Of a stretch of DNA of 64,000 nt, positions 28,109 to 36,800 are shown piece by piece. The stretch's first letter is position 1, and every line of letters starts with the position of its first letter. The notes under the pieces are model-generated. The model was not told the DNA's origin. It ran no database searches and was given only the letters and a program-made list of their open reading frames with translations. The stretch is taken from positions 61,991 to 125,990 of the forward strand of contig DASZBX010000006.1 in assembly GCA_035943635.1 (NCBI GenBank). Direction: 5' to 3'. Source of the stretch: DASZBX01 sp035943635 (lineage in GTDB: Bacteria > Actinomycetota > Actinomycetes > Streptomycetales > Catenulisporaceae). The translations under genes were made by a program, and so were the position numbers.

Positions 28109-29161
28109 ATGGCACACCGAACCGCCCGTCTCGTCCGCTCTGCCGGTCTGCTGATAATGGCGACGATCCTCGCCGCGTGCGCCTCGTCGCCGGCCGTCGC
28201 GCCGCTGGCCAAGGCCAGTGATCCGAGCGCCGCGAGCCATCCGGAGTGGAGTCAGTACACGTTCACCATCGGCGACAACGGCGGCGACGGCAGCGAGGAC
28301 CTGGCGAAGATCACCGGGGCGTTCGCGAACGCGCCCTACAAGGTGAAGTTCGCCCGGTTCACCTACGGCCCGCCGCTGGTCCAGGCGGCCGCGTCCGGGG
28401 ACATCGACCTCGGCAGCGTCGGCGACGTGCCGCCGATCACCGGCGCCGCGCAGGAGTACGGCTTCAAGATCGTCGCGGTGCAGCACTCGCTCACCCCGAC
28501 CCAGTCGCAGGAGAACATCCTGGTGCCCAAGGGCTCCTCGATCCAGACCCTCGCGGACCTGAAGGGCAAGAAGATCGCCGTCCCGCAGGGCAGCTCCGCG
28601 CACGGCCTGGTCCTGAACGCGCTCAAGAGCGTCGGCCTGACCCCGCAGGACGTGCAGCTGGTCTTCCTCGCCCCGGCCGCCGGGGCCTCGGCCTTCGCGA
28701 CCGGCAAGGTGGACGCCTGGGCGATCTGGAATCCGCAGTCCGCGATCGCGGTCGAGCAGGGCGCGCGCGTCCTGGCCAAGGGCCTGCCGCCGATCGACCA
28801 GGTCAGCAACTACTACGTGGCCAGCGACAAGACGCTCAACGACCCGGTCAAGCGCGCGGCCCTGACCGACCTGCTGGAGCGGCTGGCCGGCGAGTTCGCC
28901 TACGGCGTCGCGCACCCCGACCAGTACGCGCAGGCGATCTCCCAGGAGGACGGCATCTCGCTGACCGACGCGAAGGCGGCCCTGGCGGCCGACGAGTCCC
29001 GGGTGACCACCGTCCTGCCCTCGGACATCACGGCCGAGCAGCAGCTGAGCGACGCGTTCCGGCAAGCCGACCAGATCACCAAGCAGGTGGACATCACGTC
29101 GATCGTCGACAACATCCTGCCGACCGGCTTCGACAGCTCGAAGCTCGGTTCGACCGGCTGA
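28109..29161 (+). CDS. ssuA: Sulfonate-binding lipoprotein of the ABC transporter (SsuA-like)
   Basis: A 350-residue solute-binding protein with a lipoprotein signal (GLLIMATILAAC, Cys 29 as lipid anchor). Fold marks are AAASGDIDLGSVGDVPPITGAAQEYGFKIVAVQ, GSSIQTLADLKGKKIAVPQGSSAHGLVLNALKSVGLTPQDVQLVFL and TGKVDAWAIWNPQSAIAVEQGARVL. This is the NMT1/SsuA type that delivers aliphatic sulfonates or sulfate esters to the permease. It is last in the importer set and is followed after 65 nt by an LLM monooxygenase gene. Confidence 0.9.
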   Translation: MAHRTARLVRSAGLLIMATILAACASSPAVAPLAKASDPSAASHPEWSQYTFTIGDNGGDGSEDLAKITGAFANAPYKVKFARFTYGPPLVQAAASGDIDLGSVGDVPPITGAAQEYGFKIVAVQHSLTPTQSQENILVPKGSSIQTLADLKGKKIAVPQGSSAHGLVLNALKSVGLTPQDVQLVFLAPAAGASAFATGKVDAWAIWNPQSAIAVEQGARVLAKGLPPIDQVSNYYVASDKTLNDPVKRAALTDLLERLAGEFAYGVAHPDQYAQAISQEDGISLTDAKAALAADESRVTTVLPSDITAEQQLSDAFRQADQITKQVDITSIVDNILPTGFDSSKLGSTG

Positions 29162-29226
29162 ACCCTTTGCCCGCCTGCGGAATCACAGCACAGGACCATG
29201 ACTTACCGGAAAGGCAGTGACCACTC

Positions 29227-30552
29227 ATGAGCGAGGGGCGACGCCAGCTCCACCTCAACGCCTTCCTGATGGAGGCGGGCCACCACGAGGCGTCGTGGCG
29301 GCTCCCGCAGAGCAATCCGCGGGCCGACTTCGACCTGCAGCACTGGATCCGGCTGGCCCAGACGGCCGAGCGGGCCAAGTTCGACTCGCTGTTCCTGGCC
29401 GACGGCCCGGCGCTCACCGGCACCGGCGAGTTCCGCCCGCCCGGCCAGCTCGAACCGCTGACCCTGCTGACCGCGCTGTCCCAGGCGACCAGCCGGATCG
29501 GGCTGATCGCCACGGTGTCCTCGACCTACAACGAGCCGTACAACCTGGCCCGCCGGCTCGCCTCGGTCGACCACGTCAGCGCCGGCCGGGCCGGCTGGAA
29601 CATCGTCACCTCGGCCGGCGCCGAGGAGGCGGCCAACTTCGGCCTGTCCGACCGGCCCGACCACGCCGAGCGTTACGCCCGGGCGGACGAGTTCCTCCAG
29701 GTCGCCAAGGCCCTGTGGGACAGCTGGGAGACGGAGGCCGTGCTCGCGGACAAGGCGGCCGGCCGGTACGCCGACCCCGCGCGGATCCACCGGCTCGACC
29801 ACCAGGGCAAGTACTTCACCGTGGCCGGACCGCTGAACGTCGAGCGCCCGCCGCAGGGGTACCCGCTGCTGGTCCAGGCCGGGTCCTCCGAGGACGGCAA
29901 GGACTTCGCGGCCCGGCACGCCGAGGCGATCTTCACCGCGCACCAGACCTACGAGCGCGCGGCGGACTTCTACCGGGACATCAAGGCGCGCACCAGCGCG
30001 GCCGGGCGTGACCCGGACGGCATGATCGTGCTGCCGGGGATCGTGCCGTATCTCGGCAGCACCGAGGCCGAGGCCCGGGAACTGGCCAAGCAGTTCGACG
30101 AGCTGCGGGTCCCGGCCTACGGACTGCGCCAGCTGGCCGCGGTGTTAGAGACCGAGCCCTCGGTGTTCGAGCTGGACCGGCCGCTGCCGGACTTCATCCT
30201 GGCCCGGCCCAAGCTGGAGGGCTCGCAGAGCCGCTCGGACCTGATCCTGGAACTCGCGGTGCGCGAGCGGCTGACCGTGCGGCAACTGATCTCCCGGCTG
30301 GGAGGCGGACGCGGCCACTTCGAGTTCGTCGGCACGCCCGAGCAGGTGGCCGACACGATCGTGGCGTGGTTCGAGGGCGGCGCCGCGGACGGGTTCAACA
30401 TCATGGCCCCGGCCCTGCCCTCGGGCCTGGAGTCCTTCGTCGAGCACGTGCTGCCGATCCTGCGCGGCAAGGGCCTGTTCCGCGAGGAGTACGAAGGGGC
30501 CACCCTGCGCGAACACTACGGGCTCACCGTCCCGGCCAACCAGTTCCACTAG
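29227..30552 (+). CDS. LLM flavin monooxygenase, NtaA/SnaA/DszA family, of the sulfonate operon
   Basis: A 441-residue enzyme with LHLNAFLMEAGHHEASWRLP, FDSLFLADGPALTG, SRIGLIATVSSTYNEPYNLARRLASVDHVSAGRAGWNIVTSAG, RADEFLQVAKALWDSW, GYPLLVQAGSSEDGKDFAARHAEAIFTAH and FVGTPEQVADTIVAWFEGGAADGFNIMAPALP. It resembles organosulfur monooxygenases that cleave C-S bonds with reduced FMN. Position after the importer supports oxidation of an imported organosulfur compound. Its TAG stop coincides with the CTAG target site of an inserted MITE; the pre-insertion sequence would have kept the same stop. Confidence 0.9.
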   Translation: MSEGRRQLHLNAFLMEAGHHEASWRLPQSNPRADFDLQHWIRLAQTAERAKFDSLFLADGPALTGTGEFRPPGQLEPLTLLTALSQATSRIGLIATVSSTYNEPYNLARRLASVDHVSAGRAGWNIVTSAGAEEAANFGLSDRPDHAERYARADEFLQVAKALWDSWETEAVLADKAAGRYADPARIHRLDHQGKYFTVAGPLNVERPPQGYPLLVQAGSSEDGKDFAARHAEAIFTAHQTYERAADFYRDIKARTSAAGRDPDGMIVLPGIVPYLGSTEAEARELAKQFDELRVPAYGLRQLAAVLETEPSVFELDRPLPDFILARPKLEGSQSRSDLILELAVRERLTVRQLISRLGGGRGHFEFVGTPEQVADTIVAWFEGGAADGFNIMAPALPSGLESFVEHVLPILRGKGLFREEYEGATLREHYGLTVPANQFH

Positions 30553-30766
30553 ACGAGTGATTCCGAACTCTGGCGCCTAAGGTGAGTTGCTGGCTGGTGC
30601 GTTGACCTGTCGGGTGAGTGGGCACGGCGAAACGGCTCAGCGGTGGTGGCTGGGCGTGCGCCGCGGCCGGCCGCATACCTGTGTCGTCTGTGGGTGGTCG
30701 CGGCGTGCGGCCGGGCGCCGCCGATCAGGCGTTTCGCCGCGCCAGAGTTCGGAATCACTCGTCTAG
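30549..30766. mobile_element. MITE of the IS630/Tc1-mariner type (about 216 bp)
   Basis: Perfect 28-bp terminal inverted repeats lie at 30549-30576 and 30739-30766. The inner 20 bases of the left copy read AGTGATTCCGAACTCTGGCG. Each end is bordered by CTAG, as expected for IS630-family insertion with TA duplication. The 160-bp interior has no transposase; it carries a second, imperfect inverted pair beginning GGCGAAACG. A non-autonomous element mobilised from elsewhere is the simplest reading. It separates the LLM gene from the pdxH-like unit. Confidence 0.85.
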
Positions 30767-30890
30767 GAACTCAACGGCAGAATCCTGCGCTGGTCAAGGA
30801 GGTTCTGGCCTACTGTGGACCGGGTGGGACGCGCGCCCAGGTGTGGCGCGCCTCCCGCCCGACCACGGGGACCTGGACGAGGAGTACGAG

Positions 30891-31529
30891 ATGACTCAGA
30901 CCATGAACACGCTCGGCGGCGACACCGGCCTGGTGCTGCCCGAGTTCGACGCTCCGCCCGCGGAGCCGCTCGGCCTGCTGCGCAGCTGGATCGAGGCGGC
31001 GCAGCAGCGCGGGGTGCGCGAGCCGTTGGCCGCGTCGCTGGCCACCGCCGACGCGGCCGGGCGCCCGTCCAACCGGGTGCTGCTGATCAAGGAACTGGAC
31101 GACCGAGGCCTGGTGTTCACCGGTTTCACCGGCAGCCGCAAGGGAAACGACCTGGCCGGCCGCCCGTTCGCCGCGGTCAACTTCTCCTGGCGCGAGACGC
31201 TCCAGCAGGTCACCGTCTCCGGCCCGGTCGAGACCCTCGCCGCCGCCGACAGCGACCGGCTGTTCGCCGAGCGCCCGCTCGCGGCCCGCGCCACCACGGC
31301 GGTCTCCCGGCAGAGCCGCCCGCTGGCCGACGAGGCCCGGCTCAAGGCGGACGCGGCCGCGCTGATCGCCGAGGGCGGCCCGGCCGAACGCCCGGCCGAG
31401 TGGGTCGGCTACCGGCTGGTGCCGGAGGTAGTCGAGTTCTGGTACGGCAGCCCCGACCGGCTGCACCGCCGCCTGCGGTACGAGTCCACCCAGTCCGCCG
31501 CCTGGACGCACGAGCGTCTGCAACCCTGA
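30891..31529 (+). CDS. pdxH: Pyridoxamine/pyridoxine 5'-phosphate oxidase (PdxH/PhzG family)
   Basis: A 212-residue FMN flavoprotein: PLGLLRSWIEAAQQRGVREPLAASLATADAAGRPSNRVLLIKELDDRGLVFTGFTGSRKGNDLAGRPFAAVNFSWRETLQQVTVSGPVETL, then EWVGYRLVPEVVEFWYGSPDRLHRRLRY. These match FMN- and PLP-binding segments of PdxH; R-L-R-Y replaces the usual R-x-x-Y tail. It makes PLP, needed by the cysteine synthase of this region, although PhzG-like roles on other substrates are possible. ATG 30891 follows GAGGAG. A strong terminator at 31572 follows. Confidence 0.85.
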   Translation: MTQTMNTLGGDTGLVLPEFDAPPAEPLGLLRSWIEAAQQRGVREPLAASLATADAAGRPSNRVLLIKELDDRGLVFTGFTGSRKGNDLAGRPFAAVNFSWRETLQQVTVSGPVETLAAADSDRLFAERPLAARATTAVSRQSRPLADEARLKADAAALIAEGGPAERPAEWVGYRLVPEVVEFWYGSPDRLHRRLRYESTQSAAWTHERLQP

Positions 31530-31571
31530 CCGGGTTCTGATATCAGCTGGGGCTGTGATCTCGGGCCATGG

Positions 31572-31617
31572 GTAGCCCTGCCGGGCGCGGACTCGCGCCC
31601 ACGCCCGGCAGGGCTAC
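31572..31617. terminator. Very strong 16-bp bidirectional terminator
   Basis: GTAGCCCTGCCGGGCG at 31572-31587 pairs with its exact complement at 31602-31617 across a 14-nt loop, between the converging pdxH-like and alpha-galactosidase genes. Confidence 0.88.
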
Positions 31618-31628
31618 TCCGCCGGTCG

Positions 31629-33806
31629 CTACTTCGGCAGATCCCACAGCTGGTTGGAGCCGCCGTTGCAGTCCCAGATGTCCAGCTGGGTCCCTGCCGT
31701 TGTGGACAGGGCCGGGTCGTCCAGGCACTTGCCCGAAGCCGGGTTCTTTAACTCGCCGCTGGGCTGCGGCACCCACACCTGGTTTGCGCCGCCGTTGCAG
31801 TCCCACAGTTCCACCTTGGCGCCGTCCGCGGTGCCGGCGCCGGTGACGTCCATGCACTTGCCGAGTACGTGGAGCGTGTTGCCCGACCCGATGGTCCACT
31901 GCTGCGCGGCGGTGCCGTTGCAGCCCCAGATCTGGATCGCATTGCCGTCCGTGCTGTTCGCGGTGTTGTCGTCCACGCACAGCGCCGGGGCGACGCCCGC
32001 GACGATCGGGCCCGTCGACGACGTGCTGCCAGCCCCGGACCACTGCTGGTTCGCACCGCCGTTGCACGTCCACAGCTCCAGCGCCGAACCGTTCGGGTTC
32101 GAACTCCCGGTCACGTCGAGACAGAGCCCTGACTGGACGCCGGTGATGGTGCCGTTGCTGTTCCTGGTCCACTGCTGGTTGGCGCCGTTGTTGCAGTCGT
32201 AGATGTCGACGGGCGTGCCGGCAGTGGTCTGATTGTTGTAGGCGTCGATGCACTTGCCTTCCAGGCCCAGCGCCTTGGTCGTGGCGTTGTAGGTGACGTT
32301 CTGGTTCGGGCCGCCGTTGCAGTCCCAGACCTCCAGGTGCACGCCGTCGTAGTTCGTGCCCTTCGGCGAGTCCAGGCAGCGGCCTGACAGGGCACTGACC
32401 AGCGGGGCGCCGATCTCGGTGGTGCCGGACGCCGGGACCACGTGCAGCAGCCGGGATCCGTGGCCGACCACGCTCGCGCTGAACGAACCGGTGAAGGAGC
32501 CCAGGGCGGTGTGCGACCACAGGTCCCGGACGCTCGCGCTCCCGGCGAAGCCCAGATCCGACCAGTCCGCGGTCACGTTCGCGGTCGTGCCGCCGAGGTT
32601 GAACAGCGCCACGGTGTAACTGCCGTCACCGTCGTAGGCGACCCAGGTCTGCTGTTGTGCGCCCTGGTCCACCGGGTGCGCCGGGCGGCCCATCTGGTCC
32701 ACGCCGGTGACTTCGGTGTTGGTCAGCATGGCCAGGTCGGCCGAGGTCAGCTTGGTCAGGTCCGTGCCCAGCATGAGCGGCGCCGAGGAGACGGCCCACA
32801 GGGTCATCTGGGTCTGGCGTTCGTCGTCGGTCAGCCCGACGCCCGACCCGTTGCCGATCTCCAGCGAGTCCGCGTCGGCCCAGTCGCCGGTGCCGGAGTA
32901 CTGGACCCAGGCCGGCAGGTCGTTGAAGCGGGTCGACATGTGGGCCCAGTCGGTGACGGTGCTGCAGTAGCACTCCACGTCGTTGTCCACCCGCCAGCCG
33001 TTCGCGTACTGCTGCCAGGTCGGGCCGTTGGCGATGTCCAGGGTGTTGGACAGGTCCAGGTAGACGGCGCGGCCGGACTGGGCCAGCGCCTGGGACCAGT
33101 GTTCGACGTCTGCGACGTCCCCGCCGGTCCCGCCGACGCCGTCGATCTTGAGGTAGTCGATGCCGTAGGAGGCGAGCAGGTCGGCCCAGGAGTTCAGGAA
33201 CGCCTGCGCCGCCGCGGGGTTCTTGGCGTAGTCGATGTAGTACATCGCGCCGTCGTGGAAGTTGTAGTTCGGCTCGTAGTCGGTCGTGTCCGAGACGATG
33301 TCCCGGGCGTGGAACGACGTGCCCTGGATCGGGGTGTTCTGGTTGTACGCGGCCACCGGGATGCCCGGGGTCAGGTACATGCCGAACTTCTCGCCGAGGC
33401 CGTGGACGTAGCTGCCGACCGAGGCCATGCCGTCGGGGAACTTGCCCGAGTCGACGACCCAGCGGCCGTAGGAGTCCACGGTCGTGCCGGGGTTCAGGTA
33501 GTAGAAGTCGTCGATGTTGACGTAGTCGTAGCCGTGGCTGAGCAGGCCGCTGGTGGACATCGCCTTCGCCTGGGCTTCGATGTCGGATTCGGTCGGGTTG
33601 TAGCGGACGGAGCTCCAGCTGCTCCAGCCCATCGGCGGGGTCGTGCCCGTGCCGTTGGCCTCGGCCAGCGCGGGGGCGGCCGTGGCGGCGCCGAGCCCGA
33701 CCAGGCACGAGGCCAGGAGCGCGGCGGCGGCGAGCAGGCGCGGCCATCGGCGTGCGGAGTGGTGATCGGGTGGGCACCCGCGTGGTCGGTGTGGCAAGAG
33801 GCTCAT
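31629..33806 (-). CDS. Secreted GH27 alpha-galactosidase with two ricin-type lectin domains
   Basis: A 725-residue exported enzyme. The signal peptide ends near ATAAPALA. The GH27 barrel (about 55-350) opens with TPPMGWSSWSSVRY and has DYVNIDDFYY, nucleophile Asp 222 in IDYLKIDG, and a second acidic cluster around Asp 274-276 (WRVDNDVE) as acid/base candidate. An all-beta domain (GDGSYTVALFNLGGT) follows. Two ricin B-like modules of three repeats each (C-x-D...Q-x-W, for example GANQQWTRN) occupy about 460-725. It releases galactose from plant galactosides while the lectin part holds the polymer. Start ATG 33806 is monocistronic. Confidence 0.92.
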   Translation of the reverse strand: MSLLPHRPRGCPPDHHSARRWPRLLAAAALLASCLVGLGAATAAPALAEANGTGTTPPMGWSSWSSVRYNPTESDIEAQAKAMSTSGLLSHGYDYVNIDDFYYLNPGTTVDSYGRWVVDSGKFPDGMASVGSYVHGLGEKFGMYLTPGIPVAAYNQNTPIQGTSFHARDIVSDTTDYEPNYNFHDGAMYYIDYAKNPAAAQAFLNSWADLLASYGIDYLKIDGVGGTGGDVADVEHWSQALAQSGRAVYLDLSNTLDIANGPTWQQYANGWRVDNDVECYCSTVTDWAHMSTRFNDLPAWVQYSGTGDWADADSLEIGNGSGVGLTDDERQTQMTLWAVSSAPLMLGTDLTKLTSADLAMLTNTEVTGVDQMGRPAHPVDQGAQQQTWVAYDGDGSYTVALFNLGGTTANVTADWSDLGFAGSASVRDLWSHTALGSFTGSFSASVVGHGSRLLHVVPASGTTEIGAPLVSALSGRCLDSPKGTNYDGVHLEVWDCNGGPNQNVTYNATTKALGLEGKCIDAYNNQTTAGTPVDIYDCNNGANQQWTRNSNGTITGVQSGLCLDVTGSSNPNGSALELWTCNGGANQQWSGAGSTSSTGPIVAGVAPALCVDDNTANSTDGNAIQIWGCNGTAAQQWTIGSGNTLHVLGKCMDVTGAGTADGAKVELWDCNGGANQVWVPQPSGELKNPASGKCLDDPALSTTAGTQLDIWDCNGGSNQLWDLPK

Positions 33807-34192
33807 GGGTTTCCTACAACGGTGTGAGGAGGGGATTGCCGAGGGCGAGCGCGGGCGCCCTGACCTACAGTGTGCACTAATGTTTGGTTATGTCAATCAG
33901 GCGTCGCTTGGGTCAACTTCTCAACAATAAGCAACATGTGCCCGGCGACGGGGTCCGATGCCGGGCGGCTCAAGATTTGACCATTGGCCAAGCCTGACTT
34001 AATGGCCTGCTAGGAGAATTCTCCTTGAGGGGTGGCGCGTGCAGAGCCCGCGCACGTGGCCTGAATGTACTTACCACTGGTAACAGTCTGCTTCGCCGTC
34101 CTCATGGCGATCAAAGATGATTCCTGGAACGATTCGCAGGGTACCGCTTCGGTCGGCCGTGGTCGTGGCGGTCCGGGGCGCGGTCTTGTCCG
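33807..34192. other. Upstream region of the alpha-galactosidase gene; no gene
   Basis: An AT-richer stretch. On the minus strand TTGACA (33896-33891) and ACTGTA (33871-33866) could be a promoter with a long 19-nt spacer. GTGCAC at 33873-33878 and nearby AT-rich sequence could hold a sugar-regulator site, but I cannot assign one. The right end merges into the kinase remnant. Confidence 0.4.
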
Positions 34193-34737
34193 GTGAATCC
34201 GTCCGAGCCGGTGTGCCGGAGGCGTTCGAGGGGATGCGGCCTGGAGCCGTTGGGGACTGGCGATCCGACCTGGGTCGGGCCGTACCGGTTGGAGGGCCGG
34301 CTCGGCGGGGGCGGGATGGGTCAGGTGTTCCTGGGCCGTTCTGCGGCCGGCCGGGTGCTGGCGGTGAAGCCTGCCAACCCAGTCCGGTGAGCCCGAACCA
34401 TGCCGCAACCCCTGTCCCCTCGCCGACAGCCGAACCGGCCCGGTCCGGGCTGAACCGACGCCGGTTCCTGATCGCCACCGGTGCCACCGGGCTCGGCGCC
34501 GTCAGCGGCGTCCTCTGGGCGCGGGCAGGCAGCAACCCGACCACGCCGACTGCCACCGGCGACCCCACCACGCCGACTACCGTCGGCACCGCCACGTGGG
34601 CGCCGGCTGGCAGCACCCCGGCCGGTGCCCAGGCGGTGGCGTTCAGCCCCGACGGGAACACTCTGGCCGTCGGCAGTTGGCAGGACATCGGCTCCCCGAG
34701 CGCCAACGTCAAGATCCAGCTGTGGAACCTTGGCTGA
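34193..34737 (+). pseudogene. Remnant of a Ser/Thr protein kinase-WD40 gene with internal deletion
   Basis: Part 1 (34193-34390) is the start of a PknB-type kinase: PLGTGDPTWVGPYRLEGRLGGGGMGQVFLGRSAAGRVLAVK, reaching the beta-3 Lys and then stopping. Part 2, in another frame to 34737, is the linker and first repeat of a C-terminal beta-propeller: RSGLNRRRFLIATGATGLGAVSG, a Thr/Pro-rich stretch, then AVAFSPDGNTLAVGSW...VKIQLWNLG. The kinase lobes, catalytic loop and most WD40 repeats are missing. Two deletions or one large deletion plus a frameshift explain this. No active kinase can be made. Confidence 0.8.
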
Positions 34738-35037
34738 CAAACATCCTGCGGCCACTGCTGCTCTTCGTCGCGACAGGTGAGTTCCCTGATGTGGTATCGA
34801 ACCACGATCAGGATATCGAATGCGTGTTCTAGTCAACGGTCGCGATTCGCGGTTCCGATTCGAACAAATATTCGATAGCATGGGGTCTGCGCCCGGAACC
34901 CCGAGTCCTCGCGAAAACCGCCGACTGTGCACCACGGAAACCCCCATGCCGAAAACTGCCTGCTTGCCTATCTGCCTGCCTGCCCGCGCGCCGGCCGTCG
35001 CCCGATGCCGGCCACCTTCCCCGTCAAGGAGTCGATC

Positions 35038-35949
35038 ATGCGACCCGTCGCCCGCCCGCCCCGCCGACGCCGAGCCCGCGGATTCACCGCGGCCGGCGCC
35101 CTGGTCGTAGCGGGCACCGCCACTGCGCTGGCCGTGGCCGGGACGTCGTCGAACGCTGCGAACGCGGCAACGGCACCACTCACCGCAACCCGGCCGTCCA
35201 CGACCACCGCCACGACCACAACCGGCCCGGCCGCACCACCCGCCACCACCACGAATACGAGCAGAGCCCTGATAACAAGCCCATCGCCCCCAACCACTCC
35301 GACGACCAATCCCCGTCTCGCGATCCCCACCGACGACCAGGAATGGCGCACCCAGCCGCCCGGCCCGAAACATCCGGTCGAACTCGCCGCCGACCAGATG
35401 CCCGGAGCAACGAGCGAAGGATGGAAACCGGACGGCCCGGTGCTGGTCCGGGCGACCACCGGCCACGACATCGGCTTCAGCGAGTGCGCCGCGGCCAAGG
35501 GCTCGACCTCCTGGATCCAGAACAGCTACACCGCAGCCGACGGCCAGGACACCGCCGACCAGAACACCTTCACCTACAACGACACCGCCGAAGCCCAAGC
35601 CGCCTACACCGCCGCGGCCGACCAGATGCAGGCCTGCCAGCCGATCTCGCGCGCGCTCCAGCCCGCGAACCAGACCATCCCCGATGCGCTCACCGCCCAG
35701 ACCGCCGCCGGCTCGGGAGCCTACGCCTGGACACGCACCTGGGACGGAGCCGACGGCCTGTCGGCCGCAGCCGGGCAGACCCATCGCTACTACGTCATCA
35801 TGCACGCGGACACACTGGTCATCGTGACAGTAACCGAATACGCCGGCAGCCCGTCCGCCCCCATCGACGCCGGCGCGAACCCCGGAATCCTCACCGGACT
35901 CGTCATCGCGCTGGACGGCCGGCGGTCCGACACCACTCCGGGTGTGTAA
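35038..35949 (+). CDS. Secreted or membrane-anchored sensor-like protein (PknH extracellular-domain type)
   Basis: A 303-residue protein: Arg-rich start, hydrophobic signal or anchor (FTAAGALVVAGTATALAVAG), an 80-residue Thr/Pro-rich linker, then a compact domain with two cysteines (Cys in SECAAAKG and MQACQPIS): WIQNSYTAADGQDTADQNTFTYNDTAEAQAAYTAAADQMQACQP...YVIMHADTLVIVTVTEYAG. This pattern resembles the PknH-like extracellular sensor domain found beside actinobacterial kinases, which would fit the kinase remnant just upstream. ATG 35038 has AAGGAG 7 nt before it. The ligand is unknown; the assignment is tentative. The 300 nt before it hold no gene, only a probable promoter. Confidence 0.6.
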   Translation: MRPVARPPRRRRARGFTAAGALVVAGTATALAVAGTSSNAANAATAPLTATRPSTTTATTTTGPAAPPATTTNTSRALITSPSPPTTPTTNPRLAIPTDDQEWRTQPPGPKHPVELAADQMPGATSEGWKPDGPVLVRATTGHDIGFSECAAAKGSTSWIQNSYTAADGQDTADQNTFTYNDTAEAQAAYTAAADQMQACQPISRALQPANQTIPDALTAQTAAGSGAYAWTRTWDGADGLSAAAGQTHRYYVIMHADTLVIVTVTEYAGSPSAPIDAGANPGILTGLVIALDGRRSDTTPGV

Positions 35950-36037
35950 TGGCAACCGTCCATTCTCATCTGGAGGTCGGCAATGGTCGGTATGCAGGGG
36001 CGGGTGACCGGGCGGATCGCGCCGGGCGTCGTGGGCG

Positions 36038-36340
36038 ATCCAGGCCCGGGCCGCCGCCCTGGCCGAGAACCAGGAGGCGGTGATCGCCCAGCAGCTGGCC
36101 GAGAACTGGCCGGCCATCGTCCGGGCCGGCGCGGAGGCCTTCGCCGGGGTCGACCACATGGTCGTGCTCAACGGCGCCGAGGGCGTCAACGACATGCTCG
36201 CCAAGGCCCTGACGATGGGCGGCACCGGACTGGGCCTGGCCCGCAACCTGCTCGCCTCGCTCAAGCCGGAGGCGGACGGTCAGGCCGGGCCGAACGGCGA
36301 GCACCGGCCGGGCCAGCAGATCCCGATCGAACTGAAGTAG
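36038..36340 (+). pseudogene. C-terminal remnant of a flotillin-family (SPFH) protein
   Basis: About 100 codons read IQARAAALAENQEAVIAQQLAENWPAIVRAGAEAFAGVDHMVVLNGAEGVNDMLAKALTMGGTGLGLARNLLASLKP, the classic flotillin C-terminal tail with its Ala/Glu helix and the L-N-G-A-x-G segment. The SPFH domain, membrane hairpin and coiled coil are absent, and sequence to the left of 36038 is unrelated. An ATG-like start inside (36080 frame) has no good ribosome-binding site. It is a deletion remnant at the left border of the biosynthetic cluster. Confidence 0.75.
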
Positions 36341-36391
36341 CGGATCAGGACACAGCCGATGAGGTGAAAAGCGTGTAGCAGCAAGGTTTCC

Positions 36392-36421
36392 GGGCTCGCA
36401 TCCGTTTGCCGATGCGGGCCC
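36392..36421 (+). terminator. 11-bp hairpin after the flotillin remnant
   Basis: GGGCTCGCATC at 36392-36402 and GATGCGGGCCC at 36411-36421 pair with one G-U across an 8-nt loop; it separates the remnant from the cluster promoter region. Confidence 0.65.
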
Positions 36422-36800
36422 GGTCCGCGTGCCGTCTCAGTCCACGATCATGATGATGTCAAGGCACGGCGTCGGCCGGGCCGCGGGCAAACCATCCCAG
36501 AGTGGACAGATATGATCGGAACTGTCCCACATGACGAGATTATTTCGGAATGCCTTGCCGCCGCGGCGGGCCCTGTATCAGACTTCTTTCCGGAAGATCC
36601 GCAGAAGTTCTCTCCTGCCCGCACTTCCCGAACTTTATCAAAGAGTTCGTATTTAATGGGGTTGACAATGCTGTAGACCCCGGTCGATCGCCGGTGGCAC
36701 AGGGGCGCCGTCGGCAGCGGGGCGGGCACTGAAGCTGAAGCATCGACGCGGCCGGAGCTGGTCCGGTCCGCCATCACACACCTGAGGGATGTTTACGGGT
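36422..36800 (+). promoter_or_regulatory. Promoter region of the argG-led biosynthetic cluster with a 21-bp operator-like repeat
   Basis: 380 nt without a gene, AT-rich for this genome. CGAACT at 36629-36634 and AGTTCG at 36644-36649 form an inverted repeat with a 9-nt spacer, just upstream of a TTTAAT-like -10 (36652-36657). A TTGACA lies at 36662-36667 without a clear -10. No regulator gene is linked, so the binding protein is unknown. Confidence 0.45.

Noticed and set aside
34193..34390. Functional Ser/Thr kinase
   Set aside because: Only the glycine-rich loop and beta-3 Lys are present; catalytic loop, activation segment and C-lobe are missing.
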